Source: Liolophura sinensis (taxonomy: Eukaryota > Mollusca > Polyplacophora > Chitonida > Chitonidae). From it: 30,149 nt of DNA. Of this stretch, positions 11,761-23,118 are shown in pieces. Both the position numbers and the translations under genes were made by a program. How positions within the stretch are numbered: the stretch's first letter is position 1; each line of letters opens with the position of its first letter. The notes under the pieces are model-generated. The model saw nothing but the letters and a program-made list of their open reading frames with translations, did no database searches and had not been told where the DNA came from. The stretch is taken from NCBI RefSeq assembly GCF_032854445.1, contig NW_027018408.1:1-30149 (forward strand). The letters run 5' to 3'.

Positions 11761-13951
11761 CATAAATGCTCATTCAATTGTAGCTACAGCCATAAGTGTT
11801 GGTCGGAGAGCAACGCGGTTTGCACCATTCGATTTCTCGTCACAAAATACGGCGGATTAGCCTCTTACCAGCAGCATTGGAACAGTTTTTCCACTTTTGG
11901 ATTTTTGCCTGGGATTTTTGCTAATTAAATTCGGCTACATTTACTATGTAATATTGCGACTGGTCATTACTATAGTCAACTTTTGATTATAAGTTATGTG
12001 CCCTTCGGTAGTCCAGAAGACGTCAAATCTTTGGGCCAAGCCCATTTAACTCATCCAGCAATTGTCTTACTTCTAAATCGAAGACAAACTCAATGTCTTT
12101 ATCTACATGTTGAAAAAACACACCATTTGTATATAAAAACAACAATGTACTTGACGCAGTCTGCTGTAAAAAGTACAATTGAACACTGACCCACATCAAT
12201 AAGGTGCCAAAAGATGCGCAATTGGGCCAGGCATCTCCAGCTGTTGAAAAATTGCAAATTTCCTTGGTTTCCATGGAGTAAGAGCCGTTGCTGGTCACGT
12301 GATTTTCACATAAATGCTCATTCAATTGTCACTACAGCCAAAAGTATTGGTCGGAGAGCAACGCGGTTTGCACCATTCGATTTCTCGTCACAAAATACGT
12401 CGGATTAGCCTCTTACCAGCAGCATTGGAACAGTTTTTCCACTTTTGGATTTTTGCCTGGGCTTTTTGCTAATTAAATTCGGCTACATTTACTATGTATT
12501 ATTGCGACTGGTGATTACTATAGTCAACTTTTCATTATAAGTTATGTGCCCTTCGGTAGCCCAGAAGACGTCAAATCTTTGGGCCAAGCCCATTTAACTC
12601 ATCCAGCAATTGTCTTACTTCTAAGTCGAAGACAAACTCAATGTCTTTATCTACATGTTGAAAAACCACACCATTTGTATATAAAAACAACAATGTACTT
12701 GACAGTCTGCTGTAAAAAGTACAATTGAACACTGACCCACATCAATAAGGTGCCAAAAGATGCGGAATTGGGCCAGGCATCTCCAGCTGTTGAAAAATTG
12801 CAAATTTCCTTGGTTTCCATGGAGTAAGAGCCGTTGTTAGGCACGTGATTTTCACATAAATGCTCACTCAATTGTAGCTACAGCCATAAGTGTTGGTCGG
12901 AGAGCAACGAGGTTTGCACCATTCGATTTCTCGTCACAAAATACGGCGGATTAGCCTCTTACCAGCAGCATTGGAACAGTTTTTCCACTTTTGGATTTTT
13001 GCCTGGGCTTTTTGCTAATTAAATTCGGCTACATTTACTATGTAATATCGCGACTGGCCATTACTATATTAAACTTTTGATTATAAGTTATGTGCCCTTC
13101 GGTAGCCCAGAAGACGTCAAATCTTTGGGCCAAGCCCATTTAACTCATCCAGCAATTGTCTTACTTCTAAGTCGAAGACAATCTCAATGTCTTTATCTAC
13201 ATGTTGAAAAACCACACCATTTGTATATAAAAACAAAAAGGTACTTGATACAGTCTGCTGTAAAAAGTACAATTAAACACTGACCCAAATCAATAAGGTG
13301 CAAAAAGATGCCCAATTGGGCCAGGCATCTCCAGCTGTTGAAAAATTGCAAATTTCCTTGGTTTCCATGGAGTAAGAGCCGTTGCTGGTCACGTGATTTT
13401 CACATAAATGCTCATTCAGTTGTCGCTACAGCCAAAAGTATTGGTCGGAGAGCAACGCGGTTTGCACCATTCGATTTCTCGTCACAAAATACGTCGGATT
13501 AGAATCTTACTAGCAGTATTGGAACAGTTTTTCCACTTTGGGATTTTTGCCTGGGCTTTTTGCTAATTCAATTCGGCTACATTTACTATGTAATTATCGC
13601 GACTGGTCATTACCATAGTCAACTTTTGATTATAAGTTATGTGCCCTTCGGTAGCCCAGAAGACGTCAAATCTTTGGGCCAAGCCCATTTAACTCATCCA
13701 GCAATTGTCTTACTTCTAAGTCGAAGACAAACTCAATGTCTTTATCTACATGTTGAAAAACCACACCATTTGTATATAAAAACAACAAGGTACTTGATAC
13801 AGTCTGCTGTAAAAAGTACAATTAAACACTGACCCACATCAATAAGGTGCCAAAAGATGCGCAATTGGGCCAGGCATCTCCAGCTGTTGAAAAATTGCAA
13901 ATTTCCTTGGTTTCCATGGAGTAAGAGCCGTTGTTAGGCACGTGATTTTCA
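11761..13951 (+). repeat. Variable monomers U22-U25
   Basis: U22 has GGGATTTTTGC, ATTGCGACTGG, CTAAATCG, an A in AAAAAACACACC and CAATGTACTTGACGCAG. U23 (546 bp) lacks two bases at CTTGACAGTC near 12701 and carries the U1/U2 haplotype ATTATTGCGACTGGTGATT near 12498. U24 has CACTCAATTG, AACGAGGTT, CTGGCCATT, TATTAAAC, GTGCAAAAAGATGCCC. U25 (549 bp) has TTCAGTTGTC, AGAATCTTACTAGCAGTATT and GTAATTATCGCG. These four are among the most diverged monomers in the middle of the window. Confidence 0.88.
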
Positions 13952-15594
13952 CATAAATGCTCATTCAATTGTAGCTACAGCCATAAGTGTTGTCGGAGAG
14001 CAACGCGGTTTGCACCATTCGATTTCTCGTCACAAAATACGTCGGATTAGCCTCTTACCAGCAGCATTGGAACAGTTTTTCCACTTTTGGATTTTTGCCT
14101 GGGCTTTTTGCTAATTCAATTCGGCTACATTTACTATGTAATATCGCGACTGGTCATTACTATAATCAACTTTTGATTATAAGTTATGTGCCCTTCGGTA
14201 GCCCAGAAGACGTCAAATCTTTGGGCCAAGCCCATTTAACTCATCCAGCAATTGTCTTACTTCTAAGTCGAAGACAATCTCAATGTCTTTATCTACATGT
14301 TGAAAAACCACACCATTTGTATATAAAAAACACAAGGTACTTGATACAGTCTGCTGTAAAAAGTACAATTAAACACTGACCCACATCAATAAGGTGCCAA
14401 AAGATGCGCAATTGGGCCAGGCATCTCCAGCTGTTGAAAAATTGCAAATTTCCTTGGTTTCCATGGAGTAAGAGCCGTTGCTGGTCACGTGATTTTCACA
14501 TAAATGCTCATTCAATTGTCGCTACAGCCAAAAGTATTGGTCGGAGAGCAACGCGGTTTGCACCATTCGATTTCTCGTCACGAAATACGTCGGATTAGCC
14601 TCTTACCAGCAGCATTGGAACAGTTTTTCCACTTTTGGATTTTTGCCTGGGCTTTTTGCTAATTCAATTCGGCTACATTTACTATGTAATATCGCGACTG
14701 GTCATTACTATATTCAACTTTTGATTATAAGTTATGTGCCCTTCGGTAGCCCAGAAGACGTCAAATCTTTGGGCCAAGCCCATTTAACTCATCCAGCAAT
14801 TGTCTTATTTCTAAGTCGAAGACAAACTCAATGTCTTTATCTACATGTTGAAAAACCACACCATTTGTATATAAAAAACACAAGGTACTTGATACAGTCT
14901 GCTGTAAAAAGTACAACTAAACACTGACCCACATCAATAAGGTGCCAAAAGATGCGCAATTGGGCCAGGCATCTCCAGCTGTTGAAAAATTGCAAATTTC
15001 CTTGGTTTCCATGGAGTAAGAGCCGTTGCTGGGCACGTGATTTTCACATAAATGCTCATTCAATTGTCGCTACAGCCAAAAGTATTGGTCGGAGAGCAAC
15101 GCGGTTTGCACCATTCGATTTCTCGTCACAAAATACGTCGGATTAGCCTCTTACCAGCAGCATTGGAACAGTTTTTCCACTTTTGGATTTTTGCCTGGGC
15201 TTTTTGCTAATTAAATTCGGCTACATTTACTATGTAATATCGCGACTGGTCATTATTATAGTCAACTTTTGATTATAAGTTATGTGCCCTTCGGTACCCC
15301 AGAAGACGTCAAATCTTTGGGCCAAGCCCATTTAACTCATCCAGCAATTGTCTTACTTCTAAGTCGAAGACAAACTCAATGTCTTTATCTACATGTTGAA
15401 AAACCACACCATTTGTATATAAAAAACACAAGGTACTTGATACAGTCTGCTGTAAAAAGTATAATTAAACACTGGCCCACATCAATAAGGTGCCAAAAGA
15501 TGCGCAATTGGGCCAGGCATCTCCAGCTGTTGAAAAATTGCAAATTTCCTTGGTTTCCTTGGAGTAAGAGCCGTTGTTAGGCACGTGATTTTCA
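13952..15594 (+). repeat. Left copy of three-monomer block (U26-U28)
   Basis: U26 (CAATCTC near 14275), U27 (CTTATTTC with GTACAACTAAAC near 14913) and U28 (CATTATTATAGTC near 15251, GGTACCCC at 15293) recur in the same order as U31-U33, about 2740 bp or five monomers downstream. U26 is 547 bp because one G is missing at GTGTTGTCGG near 13990. U28 differs from its partner by GTATAATT and by ACTGGCCC. Confidence 0.9.
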
Positions 15595-16690
15595 CATAAA
15601 TGCTCATTCAATTGTCGCTACAACCATAAGTGTTGGTCGGAGAGCAACGCGGTTTGCACCATTCGATTTCTCGTCACAAAATACGTCGGATTAGCCTCTT
15701 ACCAGCAGCATTGGAACAGTTTTTCCACTTTTGGATTTTTGCCTGGGCTTTTTGCTAATTCAATTCGGCTACATTTACTATGTAATATCGCGACTGGTCA
15801 TTACTATATTCAACTTTTGATTATAAGTTATGTGCCCTTCGGTAGCCCAGAAGACGTCAAATCTTTGGGCCAAGCCCATTTAACTCATCCAGCAATTGTC
15901 TTACTTCTAAGTCGAAGACAAACTCAATGTCTTTATCTACATGTTGAAAAACCACACCATTTGTATATAAAAACAACAAGGTACTTGATACAGTCTGCTG
16001 TAAAAAGTACAATTGAACACTGACCCACATCAATAAGGTGCCAAAAGATGCGCAATTGGGCCAGGCATCTCCAGCTGTTGAAAAATTGCAAATTTCCTTG
16101 GTTTCCATGGAGTAAGAGCCGTTGCTGGGCACGTGATTTTCACATAAATGCTCATTCAATTGTCGCTACAGCCAAAAGTATTGGTCAGAGAGCAACGCGG
16201 TTTGCACCATTCGATTTCTCGTCACAAAATACGGCGGATTAGCCTCTTACCAGCAGCATTGGAACAGTTTTTCCACTTTTGGATTTTTGCCTGGGCTTTT
16301 TGCTAATTAAATTCGGCTACATTTACTATGTAATATCGCGACTGGTCATTACTATAGTCAACTTTTAATTATAAGTTATGTGCCCTTCCTTAGCCCAGAA
16401 GACGTCAAATCTTTGGGCCAAGCCCATTTAACTCATCCAGCAATTGTCTTACTTCTAAGTCGGAGACAAACTCAATGTCTTTATCTACATGTTGAAAAAC
16501 CACACCATTTGTATATAAAAAACACAGGGTACTTGATACAGTCTGCTGTAAAAAGTACAATTAAACACTGACCCACATCAATAAGGTGCCAAAAGATGCG
16601 CAATTGGGCCAGGCATCTCCAGCTGTTGAAAAATTGCAAATTTCCTTGGTTTCCATGGAGTAAGAGCCGTTGTTAGGCACGTGATTTTCA
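15595..16690 (+). repeat. Monomers U29-U30 between the paired blocks
   Basis: U29 has CAACCATAAG near 15620, the U12/U15/U18 form. U30 has TCAGAGAGC near 16184, ACGGCGGATTAG, TTTTAATTATAAG near 16367, CCTTCCTTAGCCC near 16385, GTCGGAGAC near 16459 and CACAGGGTAC near 16527. The AGTCGGAGAC change falls in the right stem of the TTGTCTT/AAGACAA repeat but still allows a G-U pair. Confidence 0.88.
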
Positions 16691-18334
16691 CATAAATGCT
16701 CATTCAATTGTAGCTACAGCCATAAGTGTTGGTCGGAGAGCAACGCGGTTTGCACCATTCGATTTCTCGTCACAAAATACGTCGGATTAGCCTCTTACCA
16801 GCAGCATTGGAACAGTTTTTCCACTTTTGGATTTTTGCCTGGGCTTTTTGCTAATTCAATTCGGCTACATTTACTATGTAATATCGCGACTGGTCATTAC
16901 TATAATCAACTTTTGATTATAAGTTATGTGCCCTTCGGTAGCCCAGAAGACGTCAAATCTTTGGGCCAAGCCCATTTAACTCATCCAGCAATTGTCTTAC
17001 TTCTAAGTCGAAGACAATCTCAATGTCTTTATCTACATGTTGAAAAACCACACCATTTGTATATAAAAAACACAAGGTACTTGATACAGTCTGCTGTAAA
17101 AAGTACAATTAAACACTGACCCACATCAATAAGGTGCCAAAAGATGCGCAATTGGGCCAGGCATCTCCAGCTGTTGAAAAATTGCAAATTTCCTTGGTTT
17201 CCATGGAGTAAGAGCCGTTGCTGGTCACGTGATTTTCACATAAATGCTCATTCAATTGTCGCTACAGCCAAAAGTATTGGTCGGAGAGCAACGCGGTTTG
17301 CACCATTCGATTTCTCGTCACAAAATACGTCGGATTAGCCTCTTACCAGCAGCATTGGAACAGTTTTTCCACTTTTGGATTTTTGCCTGGGCTTTTTGCT
17401 AATTCAATTCGGCTACATTTACTATGTAATATCGCGACTGGTCATTACTATATTCAACTTTTGATTATAAGTTATGTGCCCTTCGGTACCCCAGAAGACG
17501 TCAAATCTTTGGGCCAAGCCCATTTAACTCATCCAGCAATTGTCTTATTTCTAAGTCGAAGACAAACTCAATGTCTTTATCTACATGTTGAAAAACCACA
17601 CCATTTGTATATAAAAAACACAAGGTACTTGATACAGTCTGCTGTAAAAAGTACAACTAAACACTGACCCACATCAATAAGGTGCCAAAAGATGCGCAAT
17701 TGGGCCAGGCATCTCCAGCTGTTGAAAAATTGCAAATTTCCTTGGTTTCCATGGAGTAAGAGCCGTTGCTGGGCACGTGATTTTCACATAAATGCTCATT
17801 CAATTGTCGCTACAGCCAAAAGTATTGGTCGGAGAGCAACGCGGTTTGCACCATTGGATTTCTCGTCACAAAATACGTCGGATTAGCCTCTTACCAGCAG
17901 CATTGGAACAGTTTTTCCACTTTTGGATTTTTGCCTGGGCTTTTTGCTAATTAAATTCGGCTACATTTACTATGTAATATCGCGACTGGTCATTATTATA
18001 GTCAACTTTTGATTATAAGTTATGTGCCCTTCGGTACCCCAGAAGACGTCAAATCTTTGGGCCAAGCCCATTTAACTCATCCAGCAATTGTCTTACTTCT
18101 AAGTCGAAGACAAACTCAATGTCTTTATCTACATGTTGAAAAACCACACCATTTGTATATAAAAAACACAAGGTACTTGATACAGTCTGCTGTAAAAAGT
18201 ACAATTAAACACTGACCCACATCAATAAGGTGCCAAAAGATGCGCAATTGGGCCAGGCATCTCCAGCTGTTGAAAAACTGCAAATTTCCTTGGTTTCCAT
18301 GGAGTAAGAGCCGTTGTTAGGCACGTGATTTTCA
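16691..18334 (+). repeat. Right copy of three-monomer block (U31-U33)
   Basis: Partner of U26-U28. U32 has acquired GGTACC at 17485, which its partner U27 lacks, while U28 and U33 both have it (15293, 18033). That pattern fits conversion of U32 by its neighbour U33 after the block duplicated. U33 has a private CCATTGGATT near 17854. U31 is the last monomer in the window with the TCACGTG tail. Confidence 0.9.
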
Positions 18335-18882
18335 CATAAATGCTCATTCAATTGTAGCTTCAGCCATAAGTGTTGGTCGGAGAGCAACGCGGTTTGCACC
18401 ATTCGATTTCTCGTCACAAAATACGTCGGATTAGCCTCTTACCAGCAGCATTGGAACAGTTTTACCACTTTTGGATTTTTGCTTGGGCTTTTTGCTAATT
18501 AAATTCGGCTACATTTACTATGTAATATCGCGACTGGTCATTACTATATTCAACTTTTGATTATAAGTTATGTGCCCTTCGGTAGCCCAGAAGACGTCAA
18601 ATCTTTGGGCCAAGCCCATTTAACTCATCCAGCAATTGTCTTACTTCTAAGTCGAAGACAAACTCAATGTCTTTATCTACATGTTGAAAAACCACACCAT
18701 TTGTATATAAAAAACACAAGGTACTTGATACAGTCTGCTGTAAAAAGTACAATTAAACACTGACCCACATCAATAAGGTGCCAAAAGATGCGCAATTGGG
18801 CCAGGCATCTCCAGCTGTTGAAAAATTGCAAATTTCCTTGGTTTCCATGGAGTAAGAGCCGTTGTTAGGCACGTGATTTTCA
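18270..18882 (+). repeat. Left copy of dimer-spaced variant (end of U33 plus U34)
   Basis: AAAACTGCAAATTT near 18274, then a GTAGC form, GTTTTACCAC near 18461 and TTTTGCTTGGGC near 18477 recur exactly 1096 bp (two monomers) later. A private GCTTCAGCC near 18358 removes a reverse-strand stop present in most copies. Confidence 0.85.
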
Positions 18883-19365
18883 CATAAATGCTCATTCAAT
18901 TGTCGCTACAGCCAAAAGTATTGGTCGGAGAGCAACGCGGTTTGCACCATTCGATTTCTCGTCACAAAATACGTCGGATTAGCCTCTTACCAGCAGCATT
19001 GGAACAGTTTTTCCACTTTTGGATTTTTGCCTGGGCTTTTTGCTAATTAAATTCGGCTACATTTACTATGTAATATCGCGACTGGTCATTACTATATTCA
19101 ACTTTTGATTATAAGTTATGTGCCCTTCGGTAGCCCAGAAGACGTCAAATCTTTGGGCCAAGCCCATTTAACTCATCCAGCAATTGTCTTACTTCTAAGT
19201 CGAAGACAAACTCAATGTCTTTATCTACATGTTGAAAAACCACACCATTTGTATATAAAAAACACAAGGTACTTGATACAGTCTGCTGTAAAAAGTACAA
19301 TTAAACACTGACCCACATCAATAAGGTGCCAAAAGATGCGCAATTGGGCCAGGCATCTCCAGCTG
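18883..19365 (+). repeat. Monomer U35 (most of it)
   Basis: U35 is close to the representative monomer, with GTTTTTCCAC and AATTAAATTCGG. It is the first monomer in which a TTAGGCACGTG tail is followed by the AAAAGTATT form, a combination common from here to the right end. Confidence 0.88.
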
Positions 19366-19978
19366 TTGAAAAACTGCAAATTTCCTTGGTTTCCATGGAG
19401 TAAGAGCCGTTGTTAGGCACGTGATTTTTACATAAATGCTCATTCAATTGTAGCTACAGCTATAAGTGTTGGTCGGAGAGCAACGCGGTTTGCACCATTC
19501 GATTTCTCGTCACAAAATACGTCGGATTAGCCTCTTACCAGCAGCATTGGAACAGTTTTACCACTTTTGGATTTTTGCTTGGGCTTTTTGCTAATTAAAT
19601 TCGGCTACATTTACTATGTAATATCGCGACTGGTCATTACTATATTCAACTTTTGATTAAAAGTTATGTGCCCTTCGGTAGCCCAGAAGACGTCAAATCT
19701 TTGGGCCAAGCCCATTTAACTCATCCAGCAATTGTCTTACTTCTAAGTCGAAGACAAACTCAATGTCTTTATCTACATGTTGAAAAACCACACCATTTGT
19801 ATATAAAAAACACAAGGTACTTGATACAGTCTGCTGTAAAAAGTACAATTAAACACTGACCCACATCAATAAGGTGCCAAAAGATGCGCAATTGGGCCAG
19901 GCATCTCCAGCTGTTGAAAAATTGCAAATTTCCTTGGTTTCCATGGAGTAAGAGCCGTTGTTAGGCACGTGATTTTCA
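19366..19978 (+). repeat. Right copy of dimer-spaced variant (end of U35 plus U36)
   Basis: Partner of 18270-18882. Private changes are GATTTTTACATAAATG near 19424, GCTATAAG near 19459 (also seen in U19) and TTTTGATTAAAAG near 19653. Confidence 0.85.
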
Positions 19979-20527
19979 CATAAATGCTCATTCAATTGTC
20001 GCTACAGCCAAAAGTATTGGTCGGAGAGCAACGCGGTTTGCACCATTCGATTTCTCGTCACAAAATACGTCGGATTAGCCTCTTACCAGCAGCATTGGAA
20101 CAGTTTTACCACTTTTGGATTTTTGCCTGGGCTTTTTGCTAATTCAATTCGGCTACATTTACTATGTAATATCGCGACTGGTCATTACTATATTCAACTT
20201 TTAATTATAAGTTATGTGCCCTTCGGTAGCCCAGAAGACGTCAAATCTTTGGGCCAAGCCCATTTAACTCATCCAGCAATTGTCTTACTTCTAAGTCGAA
20301 GACAAACTCAATGTCTTTATCTACATGTTGAAAAAACCACACCATTTGTATATAAAAAACACAAGGTACTTGATACAGTCTGCTGTAAAAAGTACAATTA
20401 AACACTGACCCACATCAATAAGGTGCCAAAAGATGCGCAATTGGGCCAGGCATCTCCAGCTGTTGAAAAATTGCAAATTTCCTTGGTTTCCATGGAGTAA
20501 GAGCCGTTGCTGGGCACGTGATTTTCA
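19979..20527 (+). repeat. Monomer U37
   Basis: U37 combines GTTTTACCAC with AATTCAATTCGG and a TTTTAATTATAAG change near 20201. One extra A in TTGAAAAAACCAC near 20334 makes it 549 bp. Its GCTGGGCACGTG tail leads into the three-monomer higher-order repeat. Confidence 0.88.
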
Positions 20528-22171
20528 CATAAATGCTCATTCAATTGTCGCTACAGCCAAAAGTATTGGTCGGAGAGCAACGCGGTTTGCACCATTCGAT
20601 TTCTCGTCACAAAATACGTCGGATTAGCCTCTTACCAGCAGCATTGGAACAGTTTTTCCACTTTTGGATTTTTGCCTGGTCTTTTTGCTAATTAAATTCG
20701 GCTACATTTACTATGTAATATCGCGACTGGTCATTACTATATTCAACTTTTGATTATAAGTTATGTGCCCTTCGGTAGCCCAGAAGACGTCAAATCTTTG
20801 GGCCAAGCCCATTTAACTCATCCAGCAATTGTCTTACTTCTAAGTCGAAGACAAACTCAATGTCTTTATCTACATGTTGAAAAACCACACCATTTGTATA
20901 TAAAAAACACAAGGTACTTGATACAGTCTGCTGTAAAAAGTACAATTAAACACTGACCCACATCAATAAGGTGCCAAAAGATGCGCAATTGGGCCAGGCA
21001 TTTCCAGCTGTTGAAAAATTGCAAATTTCCTTGGTTTCCATGGAGTAAGAGCCGTTGTTAGGGACGTGATTTTCACATAAATGCTCATTCAATTGTCGCT
21101 ACAGCCAAAAGTATTGGTCGGAGAGCAACGCGGTTTGCACCATTCGATTTCTCGTCACAAAATACGTCGGATTAGCCTCTTACCAGCAGCATTGGAACAG
21201 TTTTACCACTTTTGGATTTTTGCCTGGGCTTTTTGCTAATTCAATTCGGCTACATTTACTATGTAAATATCGCGACTGGTCATTACTATATTCAACTTTT
21301 GATTATAAGTTATGTGCCCTTCGGTAGCCCAGAAGACGTCAAATCTTTGGGCCAAGCCCATTTAACTCATCCAGCAATTGTCTTACTTCTAAGTCGAAGA
21401 CAAACTCAATGTCTTTATCTACATGTTGAAAAACCACACCATTTGTATATAAAAAACACAAGGTACTTGATACAGTCTGCTGTAAAAAGTACAATTAAAC
21501 ACTGACCCACATCAATAAGGTGCCAAAAGATGCGCAATTGGGCCAGGCATCTCCAGCTGTTGAAAATTGCAAATTTCCTTGGTTTCCATGGAGTAAGAGC
21601 CGTTGTTAGGCACGTGATTTTCACATAAATGCTCATTCAATTGTAGCTACAGCCATAAGTGTTGGTCGGAGAGCAACGCGGTTTGCACCATTCGATTTCT
21701 CGTCACAAAATACGTCGGATTAGCTTCTTACCAGCAGCATTGGAACAGTTTTACCACTTTTGGATTTTTGCCTGGGCTTTTTGCTAATTAAATTCGGCTA
21801 CATTTACTATGTAATATCGCGACTGGTCATTACTATATTCAACTTTTGATTATAAGTTATGTGCCCTTCGGTAGCCCAGAAGACGTCAAATCTTTGGGCC
21901 AAGCCCATTTAACTCATCCAGCAATTGTCTTACTTCTAAGTCGAAGACAAACTCAATGTCTTTATCTACATGTTGAAAAACCACACCATTTGTATATAAA
22001 AAACACAAGGTACTTGATACAGTCTGCTGTAAAAAGTACAATTAAACACTGACCTACATCAATAAGGTGCCAAAAGATGCGCAATTGGGCCAGGCATCTC
22101 CAGCTGTTGAAAAATTGCAAATTTCCTTGGTTTCCATGGAGTAAGAGCCGTTGTTAGGCACGTGATTTTCA
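20528..22171 (+). repeat. Older copy of the 1644-bp trimer (U38 A, U39 B, U40 C)
   Basis: Type A has CCTGGTCTTTTTGC and GGCATTTCCAGC. Type B has GTTTTACCAC with AATTCAATTCGG. Type C has GTAGCTACAGCCATAAG, GCTTCTTACC and GTTTTACCAC with AATTAAATT. This copy differs from the later ones by GGGACGTG at 21061 (loss of the E-box), an extra A at GTAAATATCG near 21266, and one missing A at TTGAAAATTGC near 21562. Confidence 0.88.
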
Positions 22172-22719
22172 CATAAATGCTCATTCAATTGTCGCTACAG
22201 CCAAAAGTATTGGTCGGAGAGCAACGCGGTTTGCACCATTCGATTTCTCGTCACAAAATACGTCGGATTAGCCTCTTACCAGCAGCATTGGAACAGTTTT
22301 TCCACTTTTGGATTTTTGCCTGGGCTTTTTGCTAATTCAATTCGGCTACATTTACTATGTAATATCGCGACTGGTCATTACTATATTCAACTTTTGATTA
22401 TAAGTTATGTGCCCTTCGGTAGCCCAGAAGACGTCAAATCTTTGGGCCAAGCCCATTTAACTCATCCAGCAATTGTCTTACTTCTAAGTCGAAGACAAAC
22501 TCAATGTCTTTATCTACATGTTGAAAAACCACACCATTTGTATATAAAAAACACAAGGTACTTGATACAGTCTGCTGTAAAAAGTACAATTAAACACTGA
22601 CCCACATCAATAAGGTGCCAAAAGATGCGCAATTGGGCCAGGCATCTCCAGCTGTTGAAAAATTGCAAATTTCCTTGGTTTCCATGGAGTAAGAGCCGTT
22701 GTTAGGCACGTGATTTTCA
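22172..22719 (+). repeat. Monomer U41
   Basis: This monomer is nearly identical to the adjacent representative monomer U42. The pair separates the older trimer copy from the two later ones. A change GACCTACATC near 22053 lies just upstream, at the end of U40. Confidence 0.9.
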
Positions 22720-22844
22720 CATAAATGCTCATTCAATTGTCGCTACAGCCAAAAGTATTGGTCGGAGAGCAACGCGGTTTGCACCATTCGATTTCTCGTC
22801 ACAAAATACGTCGGATTAGCCTCTTACCAGCAGCATTGGAACAG

Positions 22845-22878
22845 TTTTTCCACTTTTGGATTTTTGCCTGGGCTTTTT
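22845..22878 (+). other. T-tract cluster, possible bent DNA
   Basis: Four runs of four or five T lie at 22845-22849, 22854-22857, 22861-22865 and 22874-22878, centred about 8, 8 and 13 bp apart. Roughly helical spacing of A/T tracts can bend DNA, a property reported for many satellites. Many copies on the right change the first tract to TTTTACC. The cluster is also where several single-T indels occur (U2, U4, U20, U48). Confidence 0.4.
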
Positions 22879-22990
22879 GCTAATTCAATTCGGCTACATT
22901 TACTATGTAATATCGCGACTGGTCATTACTATATTCAACTTTTGATTATAAGTTATGTGCCCTTCGGTAGCCCAGAAGACGTCAAATCTT

Positions 22991-23003
22991 TGGGCCAAGC
23001 CCA
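22991..23003 (+). other. Small inverted repeat TGGGC-CAA-GCCCA
   Basis: A five-base stem closes a three-base loop just right of the AatII site. It is present in nearly every monomer. U17 (TGTGC near 9289) and U51 (GCACA near 27929) break it. It lies with the other two inverted repeats and the TATA motif in the least variable third of the monomer. Confidence 0.5.
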
Positions 23004-23020
23004 TTTAACTCATCCAGCAA

Positions 23021-23046
23021 TTGTCTTACTTCTAAGTCGAAGACAA
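23021..23046 (+). other. Inverted repeat TTGTCTT / AAGACAA
   Basis: Seven-base arms at 23021-23027 and 23040-23046 enclose a 12-base loop. Substitutions I saw here across the array fall in the loop (ATTTCT in several copies, AGTGGA in U6 and U16, ATGTCG in U13 and U20, AAATCG in U22) or just outside the arms (CAGTTG in U4 and U8; AGCTC and ATCTC). The one exception I noticed is in the right arm of U30, and it keeps a G-U pair. The sample of distinct changes is small. Confidence 0.55.
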
Positions 23047-23088
23047 ACTCAATGTCTTTATCTACATGTTGAAAAACCACACCATTTG

Positions 23089-23118
23089 TATATAAAAAAC
23101 ACAAGGTACTTGATACAG
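23089..23118 (+). promoter_or_regulatory. TATA/initiator-like core promoter motif, one per monomer (U42 example)
   Basis: TATATAAAA at 23089-23097 fits the eukaryotic TATA consensus TATAWAAR. An initiator-like ACAGTC lies with its central A at 23117, 28 bp downstream of the first T, which is close to normal TATA-to-start spacing. I read the motif intact in all 54 complete monomers, first T at 370, 921, 1472, 2023, 2691, 3239, 3788, 4336, 5004, 5552, 6100, 6648, 7196, 7744, 8292, 8840, 9388, 9937, 10485, 11034, 11582, 12130, 12678, 13224, 13773, 14320, 14868, 15416, 15964, 16512, 17060, 17608, 18156, 18704, 19252, 19800, 20349, 20897, 21446, 21993, 22541, 23089, 23637, 24185, 24733, 25281, 25829, 26376, 26924, 27470, 28018, 28568, 29117 and 29665. 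No downstream promoter element is evident. Activity is inference; AT-rich satellite can contain TATA words by chance. Confidence 0.45.

Noticed and set aside
22738-22810. Possible tRNA-like or SINE origin (GGTCGGAGAGC and ATTCGATTTC resembling RNA polymerase III A and B boxes)
   Set aside because: The B-box match (GWTCRANNC) fails at two positions and the A-box match is poor. No cloverleaf can be drawn.
22851-22871. Sm-site-like GGATTTTTGCC and U6-like words GATTAGC and ATTGGAAC nearby
   Set aside because: The words are in the wrong order for U6 snRNA and the rest of the monomer shows no snRNA. Chance short matches.
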